Shown: positions 48,167 through 57,658, counted from the first letter of the stretch. The stretch: 64,000 bases of DNA from an uncultured Bacteroidota bacterium (GCA_902778925.1 CACYZN010000018.1:62001-126000); one strand, 5' to 3'. Notes: generated by a model from the letters alone, not told the origin. Translations and numbers: made by a program.

Positions 48167-50650
48167 ATGGAGGACGACAGGACATATTTTGCCGATGTGC
48201 TGCTGCCGCTGCATCTGCCTGACACCTATACCTATAGGATTCCGCGCGAGCTGGTTTCCGAGGTGAAGGTAGGTGTGCGGGTGGTGGTGCAGTTTGGTGC
48301 GCGGAGCGGCAAGATGTATTCGGCGCTGGTGCGCCGTGTGCACTGCGAGGCGCCGCGGTGGCGGGCCAAGTATGTGCTGTCGGTGCTCGACGAGGAGGCC
48401 GTGGTCGACGAACGCCACATGGAGTTTTGGGAGTGGATGGCACGGTACTACATGTGCTATCCCGGCGATGTGATGCAGATGGCGTTGCCGGCGGGCATGA
48501 AGCTGGCCAGCGAAAGCGCCATGATGATACACCCCGACTTCGACGGCGAGCTGTCGCGGCTGTCGAAGTACGAACGGCAGGTGGTCGACCTGCTCTCGCA
48601 GCACCCGGTGATGCGCATCGACGACATCGGTCGGGCACTTGGCATACAGAAGATTATGCCGCTGGTGCGGACCATGGTGGAGCGCGAGGTGGTGATGGTG
48701 GAAGAGGAGCTGCAGGAGCGCTACACGCCACGCAAGTCGACATACGTGCGGCTGGCCGACCGGTATGCCGACGACGAGGCGAAGAGGGTTTTGTTCGACA
48801 GCCTGGAGCGGGCCGGACGGACGAAGCAGGTGGAGCTGCTGATGCAGCTGATGCAGCTGTCGCACTTCGGCAAGGAGGCCGTGGCCAAGCGTGCGCTGCC
48901 GCAAGGGTCGGCGTTGAAGACACTGATAAAAAACGGCGTGCTGACGACCGAAGAGCGGAGCGAGTGGAGAGTGGAGAGTGGAGAGTGGAAAGTGGAAAGT
49001 GCGGGGAGCATTGTGCTGAGCGAAGAACAGAAGAGAGCGTTCGAGATTTTGGAAGGTGAAACAGAAGAAGCCTCTCACCTTTCACCTTCCACCTATTTGC
49101 TGCACGGCGTCACGTCGAGCGGCAAGACCGAGGTGTATATCAAGCTGATGGCACGCGAGGTGGAGGCTGGGCACCAGGTGCTCTTCCTGCTGCCCGAGAT
49201 AGCGCTGACGGCGCAGGTCATCAACCGACTGCGGCACTACTTCGGCGACAAGGTCGGCGTGTACCACTCGCGGTTCTCGGCCAGCCAGCGTGTCGAGGTG
49301 TGGCGGCGCACGCGGGAAAAGGGCGAGGCACGACTGCAGGTGCTGGTGGGTGCGCGCAGTGCGCTGTTCCTGCCGTTTGTCGACCTGAGCCTGGTGGTTG
49401 TGGACGAGGAGCACGACGGGTCGTACAAGCAGATGGAGCCGGCGCCGCGCTACAACGCACGCGACGCGGCAGTGTACATGGCCGGCCTGTGGGGCGCACG
49501 CTGTGTGCTGGGAAGCGCAACCCCCAGCATCGAGAGCTACCACAACGCCATGGAGGGCAAATACGGGCTGGCGGTGATGAAGGAACGCTACGGCGGCTAC
49601 CGCCTGCCGACGATAGAGTGTGTGGACATGAAGGAGGCATACCGGAAGGGCGAGGTGCGGGGCAATTTCAGCAAGAGACTGCTCGACGCTGTCGGCGAGG
49701 CGTTGGCCAATCGGCAGCAAGCCATATTGTTCCAGAACCGCAGGGGTTTCGCCCTGAGGCTGGAGTGTGACGACTGCCACGCCACGCCGCACTGCGTGCA
49801 CTGCGACGTGTCGCTGGTGTACCACAAGGCCACGAACTCGCTGAGGTGCCACTACTGCGGCTACTCGATACCGGTGCCGGCTGAATGTCCGGCCTGCCAC
49901 TCGACAAGGCTGCGCATGACGGGCATCGGTACGGAGCGCGTGGAAGAGGACCTGCAGATACTGTTTCCCGAGGCACGGGTGGCGCGCATGGACCTGGACA
50001 GCACCATGCAGAAGAACCAGTACATAGAGATACTGAACGACTTCGCCGAACGGAGGATAGACATACTGGTGGGAACACAGATGGTGACCAAGGGCTTGGA
50101 CTTCGAGCATGTGTCGGTGGTGGGCATCGTCAACGCCGACAACCTGATAAACTACCCCAGCTTCCGCAGCTACGAGCGGGCCTTCCAGCAGATGACGCAG
50201 GTGAGCGGACGTGCTGGCCGGCACGGCGATAGCGGACGGGTGATACTGCAGACCTACAACCCGGGGCACGAGGTGATAGAGCGGGTGCTGGCGGCCGACT
50301 ACGAAGGTCTGTACCGCGAGCAGGATGCCGAGCGCCGTGTGTTCATGTACCCGCCCTACTACCGGCTGATAGAGATCACCCTGAAGCACCGCGAGCAGGA
50401 GGTGGTGGACGCGGCGGCAGCATGGCTGGCGGCACAGCTGCGCGCCACTTTCGGCAACCGCGTGCTGGGCCCCGAGTACCCGCTCGTGAGCCGAATAAGG
50501 GCTTTGTACTACAAGTGCATCACCCTGCGCTTCGAGCGTAAGGAGCCGATAGCCGACGCCAAACGGGTGATGATGCAGATATCGGACGACCTGCACAAGC
50601 AGGATGGCTGGAGCGGCGTGAGCGTGGTGTTCGACGTGGACCCGTATTAG
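48167..50650 (+). CDS. priA: Primosomal protein N' (replication restart helicase)
   Basis: 827 aa. It restarts stalled replication forks. The start is the ATG at 48167 (MEDDRTYFADVLLPL); the open frame further upstream is antisense to aguB. Order: DNA-binding 3'BD/winged-helix domains; helicase with Walker A GVTSSGKTEVYI, DEEHDGSYKQ and GSATPSIESY; zinc-binding CDDCHATPHCVHC, then CHYCGYSIPVPAECPAC; motifs VGTQMVTKGLDF and QVSGRAGRHGD. Two purine-rich simple-repeat insertions (about residues 263-280 and 290-308) lie just before Walker A, in frame. Confidence 0.95.
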   Translation: MEDDRTYFADVLLPLHLPDTYTYRIPRELVSEVKVGVRVVVQFGARSGKMYSALVRRVHCEAPRWRAKYVLSVLDEEAVVDERHMEFWEWMARYYMCYPGDVMQMALPAGMKLASESAMMIHPDFDGELSRLSKYERQVVDLLSQHPVMRIDDIGRALGIQKIMPLVRTMVEREVVMVEEELQERYTPRKSTYVRLADRYADDEAKRVLFDSLERAGRTKQVELLMQLMQLSHFGKEAVAKRALPQGSALKTLIKNGVLTTEERSEWRVESGEWKVESAGSIVLSEEQKRAFEILEGETEEASHLSPSTYLLHGVTSSGKTEVYIKLMAREVEAGHQVLFLLPEIALTAQVINRLRHYFGDKVGVYHSRFSASQRVEVWRRTREKGEARLQVLVGARSALFLPFVDLSLVVVDEEHDGSYKQMEPAPRYNARDAAVYMAGLWGARCVLGSATPSIESYHNAMEGKYGLAVMKERYGGYRLPTIECVDMKEAYRKGEVRGNFSKRLLDAVGEALANRQQAILFQNRRGFALRLECDDCHATPHCVHCDVSLVYHKATNSLRCHYCGYSIPVPAECPACHSTRLRMTGIGTERVEEDLQILFPEARVARMDLDSTMQKNQYIEILNDFAERRIDILVGTQMVTKGLDFEHVSVVGIVNADNLINYPSFRSYERAFQQMTQVSGRAGRHGDSGRVILQTYNPGHEVIERVLAADYEGLYREQDAERRVFMYPPYYRLIEITLKHREQEVVDAAAAWLAAQLRATFGNRVLGPEYPLVSRIRALYYKCITLRFERKEPIADAKRVMMQISDDLHKQDGWSGVSVVFDVDPY
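48955..49093. repeat. GTGGAGA/GGTGAAA simple repeats inside priA
   Basis: Two blocks: tandem gtggaga/gtggaaa units (48964-49001), and ggaaggtgaaa (49049-49059) faced by tttcaccttcc (49079-49089). They translate as WRVESGEWKVES and GETEEASHLSPS. The first lies before and the second after the conserved LSEEQKRAFEIL helix, in a region where homologues have a short linker. Confidence 0.8.
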
Positions 50651-50727
50651 CGGATAGGTGCTATAGGGATTATAGGGACTATAGCAGGGCTGCTAAAAAG
50701 GTTGGGGTCAAGTGGTTGCAAAATAAA

Positions 50728-50759
50728 TTTGGTGGGTTTACGAAAAAATAGTACTTTTG
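50728..50759 (+). promoter_or_regulatory. SRP RNA promoter
   Basis: TTTGG (50728-50732) is 19 bp upstream of TACTTTTG (50752-50759), followed by CAG. The start is predicted near 50765. Confidence 0.75.
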
Positions 50760-50764
50760 CAGCC

Positions 50765-50880
50765 GATTTCGCAAGATGAAATCCTAGAGAATTGGGCAAG
50801 TCTTATACGACCAGCTCCCATTGAATCCCCCAGGGTAGGAATACAGCAAGGGTGTTTGGTTGTAGCGGTGCGATATAAAC
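50765..50880 (+). ncRNA. ffs: Signal recognition particle RNA (small bacterial type)
   Basis: The apical domain reads CCCCCAGGGTAGGAATACAG then CAAGGGTG (50827-50853): the GGAA tetraloop region with the asymmetric AGG/AGCA internal loops that bind Ffh. The 5' arm (about 50793-50830) pairs with the 3' arm (about 50850-50880) through many G-U pairs, giving the long 4.5S-type hairpin. A small hairpin (gatttcgcaagatgaaatc) is at the 5' end. The exact ends are uncertain. It lies 14 bp before prfB, with a strong promoter upstream. Confidence 0.82.
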
Positions 50881-50893
50881 AGCCAAGGAAAAG

Positions 50894-52006
50894 ATGACTA
50901 ACCAAGAGACAATAAAAGACCTCGTAGCGCGCAAGGAATCGCTGCGCAAGTTTTTGGATATAGAGGCAACCAAGGCCTGGATTGCCGAAGAAGAGAAGAA
51001 GACCGAAGCCCCCGACTTCTGGAACGACCCCAAGGAGGCCCAGAAGGTGGTGAAGGGTATCAACGCCAAGAAAACATGGGTGAACGCTTTCAAGGACGTG
51101 GAAGAGTCGTGCGGCGACCTGGAGGTGATGGGTGAGTTTTTCGAAAGCGGCGACGCTACGGAAGAAGAGCTGGTGGCACAGATAGCCACCACCCAGAAGA
51201 AGGTGGAAGACCTGGAGTTCAAGAACATGCTGCGCAACGACAGCGACCGGCTGGACGCCGTGCTGAGCATCAACGCCGGCGCCGGCGGAGTGGAGGCTCA
51301 GGACTGGGCCGAGATGCTGATGCGCATGTACATACGCTACGCCGAAACCCATGGCTACAAGGTGGTGATAAGCAACTCGCTCGACGGCGACGGCGCCGGC
51401 ATAAAGAGCTGCACGCTACAGATAGAAGGCGACTTCGCCTATGGCTACCTGAAGAGCGAGACCGGCGTGCACCGGTTGGTGCGCGTAAGCCCCTTCAACG
51501 CACAGGGCAAACGCATGACGAGCTTCACCAGCGTGAGCGTCACACCGCTGGTCGACGACACGATAGAGGTGGTGGTAGACATGAGCCGCCTTTCGTGGGA
51601 CACCTTCCGTAGCGGTGGCGCCGGCGGACAGAATGTGAACAAGGTGGAGAGCGGCGTGCGCCTGCGCTACCAGTACAAGGACCCCTATACCGGTGCCGAA
51701 GAGGAAATACTGATAGAAAACACCGAGACCCGCGACCAGCCCAAGAACAAGGAGAACGCCATGCGTCTGCTGCGCTCGCAGCTGTACGACCGCGAGATGA
51801 AGCACCGCATGGAAGAGCAGGCCAAGATAAAAGCCAGCCAGAAGAAGATTGAATGGGGGTCGCAGATACGCAGCTATGTGATGGACGACCGACGTGTGAA
51901 AGACCACCGCACCGGCTACCAGACAAGCGACGTGGCCGGAGTGATGGATGGCCACATCGACGAGTTTATCAAGGCCTACCTGATGGAGTTCGGCGCCGAG
52001 AGTTGA
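50894..52006 (+). CDS. prfB: Peptide chain release factor 2
   Basis: 370 aa in one frame. It reads UGA and UAA stops. The stop-recognition tripeptide SPF lies in VRVSPFNAQGKRMTSF (about 198-213), and the peptidyl-hydrolysis GGQ in RSGGAGGQNVNKVESGVRL (about 238-256). Most bacterial prfB genes carry an in-frame UGA near codon 25 that needs +1 frameshifting. Here the corresponding place (LRKFLDIEA; ttt ttg gat ata) has no stop, so autoregulation by frameshift is absent. The gene starts 14 bp after the SRP RNA and may share its promoter. Confidence 0.95.
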   Translation: MTNQETIKDLVARKESLRKFLDIEATKAWIAEEEKKTEAPDFWNDPKEAQKVVKGINAKKTWVNAFKDVEESCGDLEVMGEFFESGDATEEELVAQIATTQKKVEDLEFKNMLRNDSDRLDAVLSINAGAGGVEAQDWAEMLMRMYIRYAETHGYKVVISNSLDGDGAGIKSCTLQIEGDFAYGYLKSETGVHRLVRVSPFNAQGKRMTSFTSVSVTPLVDDTIEVVVDMSRLSWDTFRSGGAGGQNVNKVESGVRLRYQYKDPYTGAEEEILIENTETRDQPKNKENAMRLLRSQLYDREMKHRMEEQAKIKASQKKIEWGSQIRSYVMDDRRVKDHRTGYQTSDVAGVMDGHIDEFIKAYLMEFGAES

Positions 52007-52018
52007 CCCAAAGAGGCA

Positions 52019-53407
52019 CTATCGGTCCTGTTCGCGATGCAGTAGTTTGATATTGACAGAAGGATAGCGACGGCGAAGCCGTGCAGCCAGCTGCTCGGCG
52101 CAATAGACAGAACGGTGCTGTCCGCCGGTGCAGCCAAAGGCCACGGAGAGGTTGGTGAAGTGACGCTCGAGGTATTTGTCGACGCTCTGCGCCACAATGG
52201 CTTCAACATTATCCAGGAATTGCGATACAGAGTCTTCTTTCTTGAGGAAGTCTATAACCGGACGGTCTTTGCCCGTGTATGACTTATACTCGGCATAGCG
52301 GCCGGGGTTGGGCAGCGCACGGCAATCAAAGATGTGGCCACCACCATTGCCCGAAGGGTCGACGGGCAACCCTTGCTTGTAGCTGAAACTCTGCACGACG
52401 ACAGTGAGCTTGTCGGACTGGGGCTGACTGGTGGCGCTGTTGGCAGCAATGGCATGCCAGACTCGCTCGAGTTCCGGGAGGGCACAAGGCAGTGGGTGGT
52501 TTTCGACCACGGTGCGCAGGTTGGCCACTGCCAACGGGATGCTTTCGAGGAAATAAGGCTTGCGTTCGTAGAGACCACGATAGCCATAGGCGCCCAGGGT
52601 CTGCATGATGCGCATCAGAACATAGCACCAGTAGTAGTGCATGAAGTCGGGGTCGCCATGCAGGGAAACATAGTGCTGGAGCAACTCGGCTCGTATGGGT
52701 TCTGACAAGTCGCTCTTGGCACTGTAGAGAATCGACGCCACATCGTACTGGGCAGCACCTTGACGTCCTCCCTGATAGTCGATGTAATAGAGCTTGTCAC
52801 CAAGCATTATATTGCGCCCCTGGAAGTCGCGGTAGACGAAATAGGAGCAGTCGGCTTCGTGCAGCAAGTCGACAAAATGCTCGAAGTCGTCTTGCAGAAG
52901 GTCCTCGTCGAAGGGAATATAAGCCAGTTTAAGGTAGTAGTACTTGAAGTAGTTGAGGTCCCACAGCATGGCACGGCGGTCGAACGCAGCGCGAGGGAAA
53001 CCGACCGAGAAGTCGATGTCGCGGCCGGCTTTCTGCAGCCGGTCGAGGTCGGCAAGGGCTTGCTTGTAGAGATGGAGCATTTCGGAGTCGAAGCCCCCAC
53101 CCAGCTGTTTCTTCGAGTAAAGGAGACCGTAGAGCGACTGGTCACCAAGGTCTTGCTGTAAGTAGTGGCAACGATCTTGGTCTACAAGATACACCTCTGG
53201 CACAGGCATACCCTTGGCACGCAGATGGTTGGTGAAAGAGAAGAAAGCCTCGTTTTCACGCACATTGTCGCCAATGGTACCGATGCAGCATCTGGTGGCG
53301 CCTCGAAGCCTGTAGTAACAGCGCGACGAGCCTCCGCCGCCAAGGGCCAGGCATTCGACACACGGTTCGTCGGCCCAAATGCCGAAGAGTGTGCACAGTC
53401 GTTCCAT
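52019..53407 (-). CDS. Amino-sugar kinase-like phosphotransferase fused to a RapZ C-terminal domain
   Basis: 462 aa. The N-terminal two thirds are an APH-fold kinase like AmgK (MurNAc/GlcNAc anomeric kinase): GGGGSSRCYYRLRG (nucleotide loop), YFVYRDFQGRNIMLG (catalytic HxD-like loop with D-Q-N) and YYIDYQGGRQG (metal Asp). The C-terminal 130 residues match the RapZ RNA-binding domain: FDCRALPNPGRYAEYKSYTG, then LSVAFGCTGGQHRSVYCAEQLA. Enterobacterial RapZ controls GlmS through small RNAs, and AmgK recycles cell-wall sugars, so the fusion points to amino-sugar/peptidoglycan homeostasis. It overlaps the bactofilin stop by 1 bp. Confidence 0.85.
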   Translation of the reverse strand: MERLCTLFGIWADEPCVECLALGGGGSSRCYYRLRGATRCCIGTIGDNVRENEAFFSFTNHLRAKGMPVPEVYLVDQDRCHYLQQDLGDQSLYGLLYSKKQLGGGFDSEMLHLYKQALADLDRLQKAGRDIDFSVGFPRAAFDRRAMLWDLNYFKYYYLKLAYIPFDEDLLQDDFEHFVDLLHEADCSYFVYRDFQGRNIMLGDKLYYIDYQGGRQGAAQYDVASILYSAKSDLSEPIRAELLQHYVSLHGDPDFMHYYWCYVLMRIMQTLGAYGYRGLYERKPYFLESIPLAVANLRTVVENHPLPCALPELERVWHAIAANSATSQPQSDKLTVVVQSFSYKQGLPVDPSGNGGGHIFDCRALPNPGRYAEYKSYTGKDRPVIDFLKKEDSVSQFLDNVEAIVAQSVDKYLERHFTNLSVAFGCTGGQHRSVYCAEQLAARLRRRYPSVNIKLLHREQDR

Positions 53408-53802
53408 TATGCCTCGGCGGCTTCTTCTGAAGCTTGCTCTTCTTCGTGCTGGGCACGTACCTCATCAATCATGCGGCATTTGCCGGAGAAGACGGCGCCA
53501 GGCTCAATAGAGAGCTTGTTGATTAAGATGTCGCCACGTACGCGAGCCGATGCATGCAACGAGAGGAGTTCTTTCACCGAGAGGTTACCATTGACGGTAC
53601 CGATGATGTTGGCATTCTGGCAGAGTACGTTGCCGTTGACAACGCCGCTGTCTCCTACGACCAGTTTACCATTGAGTTGGATGTTTCCTTCCAATACTCC
53701 ATCAAGACGGAAGTCTCCTGTGGCAACGATATCGCCTTTAATCTGTGTGCCATCGGTAATGATATTGATGGCGGTGTTTTCCATTTCCATTGTTTTTGCC
53801 AT
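53407..53802 (-). CDS. Bactofilin (polymer-forming cytoskeletal protein)
   Basis: 131 aa. The central beta-helix of short repeats is evident: GTQIKGDIVATGDFRLDGVL, EGNIQLNGKLVVGDSGVVNG, NVLCQNANIIGTVNGNLSV, ELLSLHASARVRGDILINKL. Short disordered ends flank it (Glu/Ala-rich tail). Bactofilins form filaments that place cell-wall enzymes. The stop overlaps the start of the amino-sugar kinase/RapZ fusion, supporting a shared cell-wall role. The porW-like gene is 23 bp upstream on the same strand. Confidence 0.93.
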   Translation of the reverse strand: MAKTMEMENTAINIITDGTQIKGDIVATGDFRLDGVLEGNIQLNGKLVVGDSGVVNGNVLCQNANIIGTVNGNLSVKELLSLHASARVRGDILINKLSIEPGAVFSGKCRMIDEVRAQHEEEQASEEAAEA

Positions 53803-53825
53803 GATGATATGTTTTACTGTTTTAT

Positions 53826-56555
53826 TTATTTCAGGTAATATTTTCTAAAGAAGGCCATATAGGCATCAATATTCTTGCGATTGTAGAAGGTGGCATAGTT
53901 CTGTGTGCTGATAACAAACTCGGTATGGTCTGAATCGGCATAGCGGCGCAACGGACTCTCGGACTGCTGCAGATGACGGTAGTAGCCGACAGCCTCGGTA
54001 GCATCTTTGAAGCGGTGGACGTTGATGAGCTGTGTAGTGTCGGTAAAGAGCATGGCATCGACCTTGTAGCCACTATTGGAGTAGTATTGACTGTTGAAGT
54101 CGGCCAACCTGTACTGTAACTCGGTTGCTTTGACATTACGGTCATTGACTACTATCACAACATAGTATTGCTGATTCTCGCGGTGGCGATAGACCAACGC
54201 TTCCGGTGGAAGGTCGTCACCGGCAGGTTCAGTTGCCGCTTGTGTTTTTTGTTCTACACTATTGCGCGCCTTTTGCTCGTCACGCGGAGTGATAGTCTCA
54301 CTGTAGCGGTCGGCAATAAACAAACTGTCGTCGTTGAGCATGGCGAGTTGAACCTCGGCAAGCGGTTTTATAGTATCCACATCTGAGGCCTGTGAGATAA
54401 TATCCTGGAATACGGTAACGGCATCGCTCCGCTCACCACGTTTAGCTAACGCCAAGCCTTTCCAGTAGCGAAACTTCGGGAGCATGGCATTGCCGGGATA
54501 CTGCTCTTCTGCTTGGTCAGCCAGACCGATTACAGATACATAACGCTTGCGGCTGTATAGGTCGTACAACTCGGCATAGTCTTCTTCTACCTGTTTATTG
54601 CGAGCAATGAGTTCCTTATAGTATTCGTTGTCACGTATCAGATTGGCAAAATCGCTGTCGGGGAAACCCATAAGGACCATGTCGCGATAGTAGTTAGCCT
54701 GAGGCGTATTACCTTGCTTGTCATATATACGGTAGAGCATATAGAACGCCTGCACAATCTCATCATAGGAAGTATAGTCCTTGGCCATACGCAGGTAACA
54801 CTCAAGTGCTCTTGCTTCGTTGTGGAGCCCATCGTGGAAGATATAGCCTGCACCAAGTAGACTTAACGAAGTTAAAGAGTCTATAGAATCTATTGCTTCT
54901 TGTGTTTGGGGCAAATCTTTAAGATAATAAGCTACGCTGTGAGGGTCGTCTGGATTACCAAGAGATTGCACACCGGCAGCTGTCGAGTCGCGCATTGAGC
55001 CATCTGTATTTACCGCAGGCTCTCCGTCATCCGTTTCATCGGACATCTCCGTCAGCATTCCCATTCCTATCATGCCGCGATTGGATATGCACCAATAGTC
55101 TTCCAATGTTCGCATTCCCCAACGTTGGCGGAAAGTCTCTTTACCCTTTTGTACGGTATTCTGGTTGTAGAAATACCAGTCACCTTTCAGGGTGTTGGTC
55201 TGTGCTTTACTGTCAGCCATTAGCTCTTCCAATAGTGCACGCTCGCGTGCTGCTTCTTCCCGTTTACGAAGGGTGTCTATTTGGGCATTGATATGAGCCA
55301 GTCGCTCCTCTTCTGGCATTGTCGCTACAGTCATCAGACTGTCGTTTCTTTCATACACTCGCGTAAAGCCAACCAATTCTGTCAGCAGGTCGTAGCGACG
55401 ACGTATAGAAGAATAGTTGGGAAAGTCTTTGTCTATGATATGGATTGCGGTATCATAATATGTTTGGGCAAGATCGTAGTTCTCGTAAAGGTCGTAAAGG
55501 ACATCGGCCATACGAATGGCAGAGCGTGCTTTCTGTGCTTTGTTTGTGGTAGATACCGCACAACTGCGACGATAGTTATCGCACGCACGTTGGGCATCCT
55601 TCACACCGAGGTACATCTCCCCTTTTGCAAAATAAATCTGGTCTTTGTATTCCTCGTTCTTCTTATCATGTAGCATATCATCCAGCTGCTTGTCGAGTTT
55701 AGCTATGTCACTGTGTTCAAGGTCGGCGCAAGATGCTTCTCCCAACCGGGCGTTAAACTCCATCACATACTCGGGGTTGTAACCCAGCACTTGATGATAA
55801 TACTTTGCAGCCACAGGACGTTTGTCGAGTTGCTGATATATTTGTGCCATTATAAACGTAAGGCGCGCTTTTGTCCGTCGACTCCCCGTGCTTTCAATTG
55901 CCTGGTGAATGTATTCAACTGCTTTCTTATACTTGCCTTGTGGAATCGTGGCCTCAACCATGGCAAGATATAGTTTATCGCGTTGTGAACGGCTGAAATT
56001 ACCTTTACCAAGATTGATTACCAGTTGATCGAGAGCAACCTCTGCTTCAGTATACCGTTTTTCCCTAATCAAGCATCGTGCAAGGAGGACGGCACCCTCA
56101 TCACCAGCCCTGGTACCTTTGAACTGATTTATGAGGATATTACAAGTATTCGACGTGGAGATATAGTCTTGCTTATAGAAAGTAGCATATGCTGTGAGCA
56201 AATAGCATTCTTTTATATAAGGCACATGCTCTTCGCCTCCAACAAAAATGCTGTGCTTTTTTATACCTTTAACACCTTTCTCAATAGCACGGTCCATTTC
56301 TGGATTAATACTTCGGGCATCATCCTCTGTACCTAAAGCCTCTACACCTATGATGCGGGTATAGTCGTCGACAGCGTTTTTTGCCAACTTCTCTCGACCT
56401 GCCTTTAAACTCTCATTTCCGTTCCACCATACATTATAGTGGCATGTAGTATTATGATACTGTATATTAGTCCACTTGGCCTTCTCGGTAGAGCAGCCTA
56501 TCAACAGCATTACTGTGACGATAGTCGTGGATAATATGTACAGCCTTTTTTTCAC
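53826..56555 (-). CDS. PorW/SprE-like type IX secretion lipoprotein
   Basis: 909 aa. The lipobox is MLLIGCST (Cys at about 21). Many TPR-like helical repeats follow (HIFVGGEEHVPYIKECYLLT onward, RALECYLRMAKDYTSYDEIV, NTPQANYYRDMVLMGFPDSD), plus a coiled, charged middle (AQIDTLRKREEAARERALLE). The C-terminal domain EFVISTQNYATFYNRKNIDA-YMAFFRKYYLK matches PorW/SprE proteins, which link the type IX trans-envelope motor to the outer-membrane translocon. It starts 2 bp after the ychF stop. With porQ it implies a type IX system whose core genes lie elsewhere. Confidence 0.85.
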   Translation of the reverse strand: MKKRLYILSTTIVTVMLLIGCSTEKAKWTNIQYHNTTCHYNVWWNGNESLKAGREKLAKNAVDDYTRIIGVEALGTEDDARSINPEMDRAIEKGVKGIKKHSIFVGGEEHVPYIKECYLLTAYATFYKQDYISTSNTCNILINQFKGTRAGDEGAVLLARCLIREKRYTEAEVALDQLVINLGKGNFSRSQRDKLYLAMVEATIPQGKYKKAVEYIHQAIESTGSRRTKARLTFIMAQIYQQLDKRPVAAKYYHQVLGYNPEYVMEFNARLGEASCADLEHSDIAKLDKQLDDMLHDKKNEEYKDQIYFAKGEMYLGVKDAQRACDNYRRSCAVSTTNKAQKARSAIRMADVLYDLYENYDLAQTYYDTAIHIIDKDFPNYSSIRRRYDLLTELVGFTRVYERNDSLMTVATMPEEERLAHINAQIDTLRKREEAARERALLEELMADSKAQTNTLKGDWYFYNQNTVQKGKETFRQRWGMRTLEDYWCISNRGMIGMGMLTEMSDETDDGEPAVNTDGSMRDSTAAGVQSLGNPDDPHSVAYYLKDLPQTQEAIDSIDSLTSLSLLGAGYIFHDGLHNEARALECYLRMAKDYTSYDEIVQAFYMLYRIYDKQGNTPQANYYRDMVLMGFPDSDFANLIRDNEYYKELIARNKQVEEDYAELYDLYSRKRYVSVIGLADQAEEQYPGNAMLPKFRYWKGLALAKRGERSDAVTVFQDIISQASDVDTIKPLAEVQLAMLNDDSLFIADRYSETITPRDEQKARNSVEQKTQAATEPAGDDLPPEALVYRHRENQQYYVVIVVNDRNVKATELQYRLADFNSQYYSNSGYKVDAMLFTDTTQLINVHRFKDATEAVGYYRHLQQSESPLRRYADSDHTEFVISTQNYATFYNRKNIDAYMAFFRKYYLK

Positions 56556-56557
56556 TA

Positions 56558-57658
56558 TTATACGTTAAAGCGGAAATGCATTATATCGCCGTCTTGTACC
56601 ACATAATCTTTCCCCTCTACAGCTATTTTGCCTGCTTCACGGCATTTGGCCTCAGAACCAAGAGTTACATAATCTTCATACTTGATGACTTCTGCACGGA
56701 TAAAACCCCGTTCGAAGTCGGAATGGATAATACCTGCCGTCTGGGGTGCTTTCATACCACGTCGGAAAGTCCAGGCACGGCATTCCTTCGGTCCGGCGGT
56801 AAGAAAGGTCTGAAGGTTTAGGAGACGATAGGCGGCTTTTATAAGACGGTTTACGCCACTTTCCGAAAGACCAATGTCTTCAAGGAACATCTGTTTCTCT
56901 TCGTAGGTTTCAAGTTCGGCAATATCAGCTTCTATAGCAGCACCTATTACAAGCACTTCGGCATTCTCGTCGCTGACGGCATTGCGTACAGCATCAACAT
57001 AGTGGTTCCCTTTGACCACCGAAGACTCGTCTACATTGCAGACATAGAGAACCGGTTTGGAGGTAAGCAGCATTAGGTCTTTGGCAACTTCTGTCTGACC
57101 GTCGTCGAGGCTAACAGTACGTGCACTTTTGCCAGAGAGCAACGATTCTCTATAAAGGTCCATCACCTCGACAAGCTTCTTGGCTCGGGCGTCTCCACCT
57201 GCTTTTGCTTTTTTCACTTCTTTGTCATAACGGTTCTCTATTGTTTCGAGATCCTTGAACTGTAGCTCGGTATCAATAGTTTGCTTGTCGCGTACTGGGT
57301 CAACAACACCATCTACATGGGTGATATTGTCGTCGTCAAAACAACGCAATACATGTATAATGGCATCACAGTTGCGGATGTCGGCAAGGAATTTATTACC
57401 CAAGCCCTCGCCTTTGGAAGCACCACGAACGAGGCCAGCGATGTCTACAATCTCGACAGTAGCAGGCACAACACTGGCCGGACGCTCTATTTCTACCAGT
57501 TTAGCGAGACGTTCATCCGGGACTGTGATTACACCGACGTTGGGCTCGATAGTACAGAATGGGAAGTTCGCTGCCTGGGCTTTGGCGTTGCTAAGACAGT
57601 TGAAAAGTGTAGATTTGCCTACATTGGGCAGTCCTACTATACCACATTGCAAACTCAT
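56558..57658 (-). CDS. ychF: Redox-regulated ATPase YchF
   Basis: 366 aa, Obg-related but ATP-using. P-loop GLPNVGKSTLFNCLS at residues 8-22; then FPFCTIEPNVGVI, DIAGLVRGASKGEGLGNKFL and NVDESSV in place of the GTP-specific NKxD (the YchF hallmark). A coiled-coil insertion (about 130-170) and C-terminal TGS-like domain (LQTFLTAGPKECRAWTFRRG, TAGIIHSDFERGFIRAEVI) follow. Its start overlaps the GT2 stop in ATGA style. Confidence 0.97.
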   Translation of the reverse strand: MSLQCGIVGLPNVGKSTLFNCLSNAKAQAANFPFCTIEPNVGVITVPDERLAKLVEIERPASVVPATVEIVDIAGLVRGASKGEGLGNKFLADIRNCDAIIHVLRCFDDDNITHVDGVVDPVRDKQTIDTELQFKDLETIENRYDKEVKKAKAGGDARAKKLVEVMDLYRESLLSGKSARTVSLDDGQTEVAKDLMLLTSKPVLYVCNVDESSVVKGNHYVDAVRNAVSDENAEVLVIGAAIEADIAELETYEEKQMFLEDIGLSESGVNRLIKAAYRLLNLQTFLTAGPKECRAWTFRRGMKAPQTAGIIHSDFERGFIRAEVIKYEDYVTLGSEAKCREAGKIAVEGKDYVVQDGDIMHFRFNV

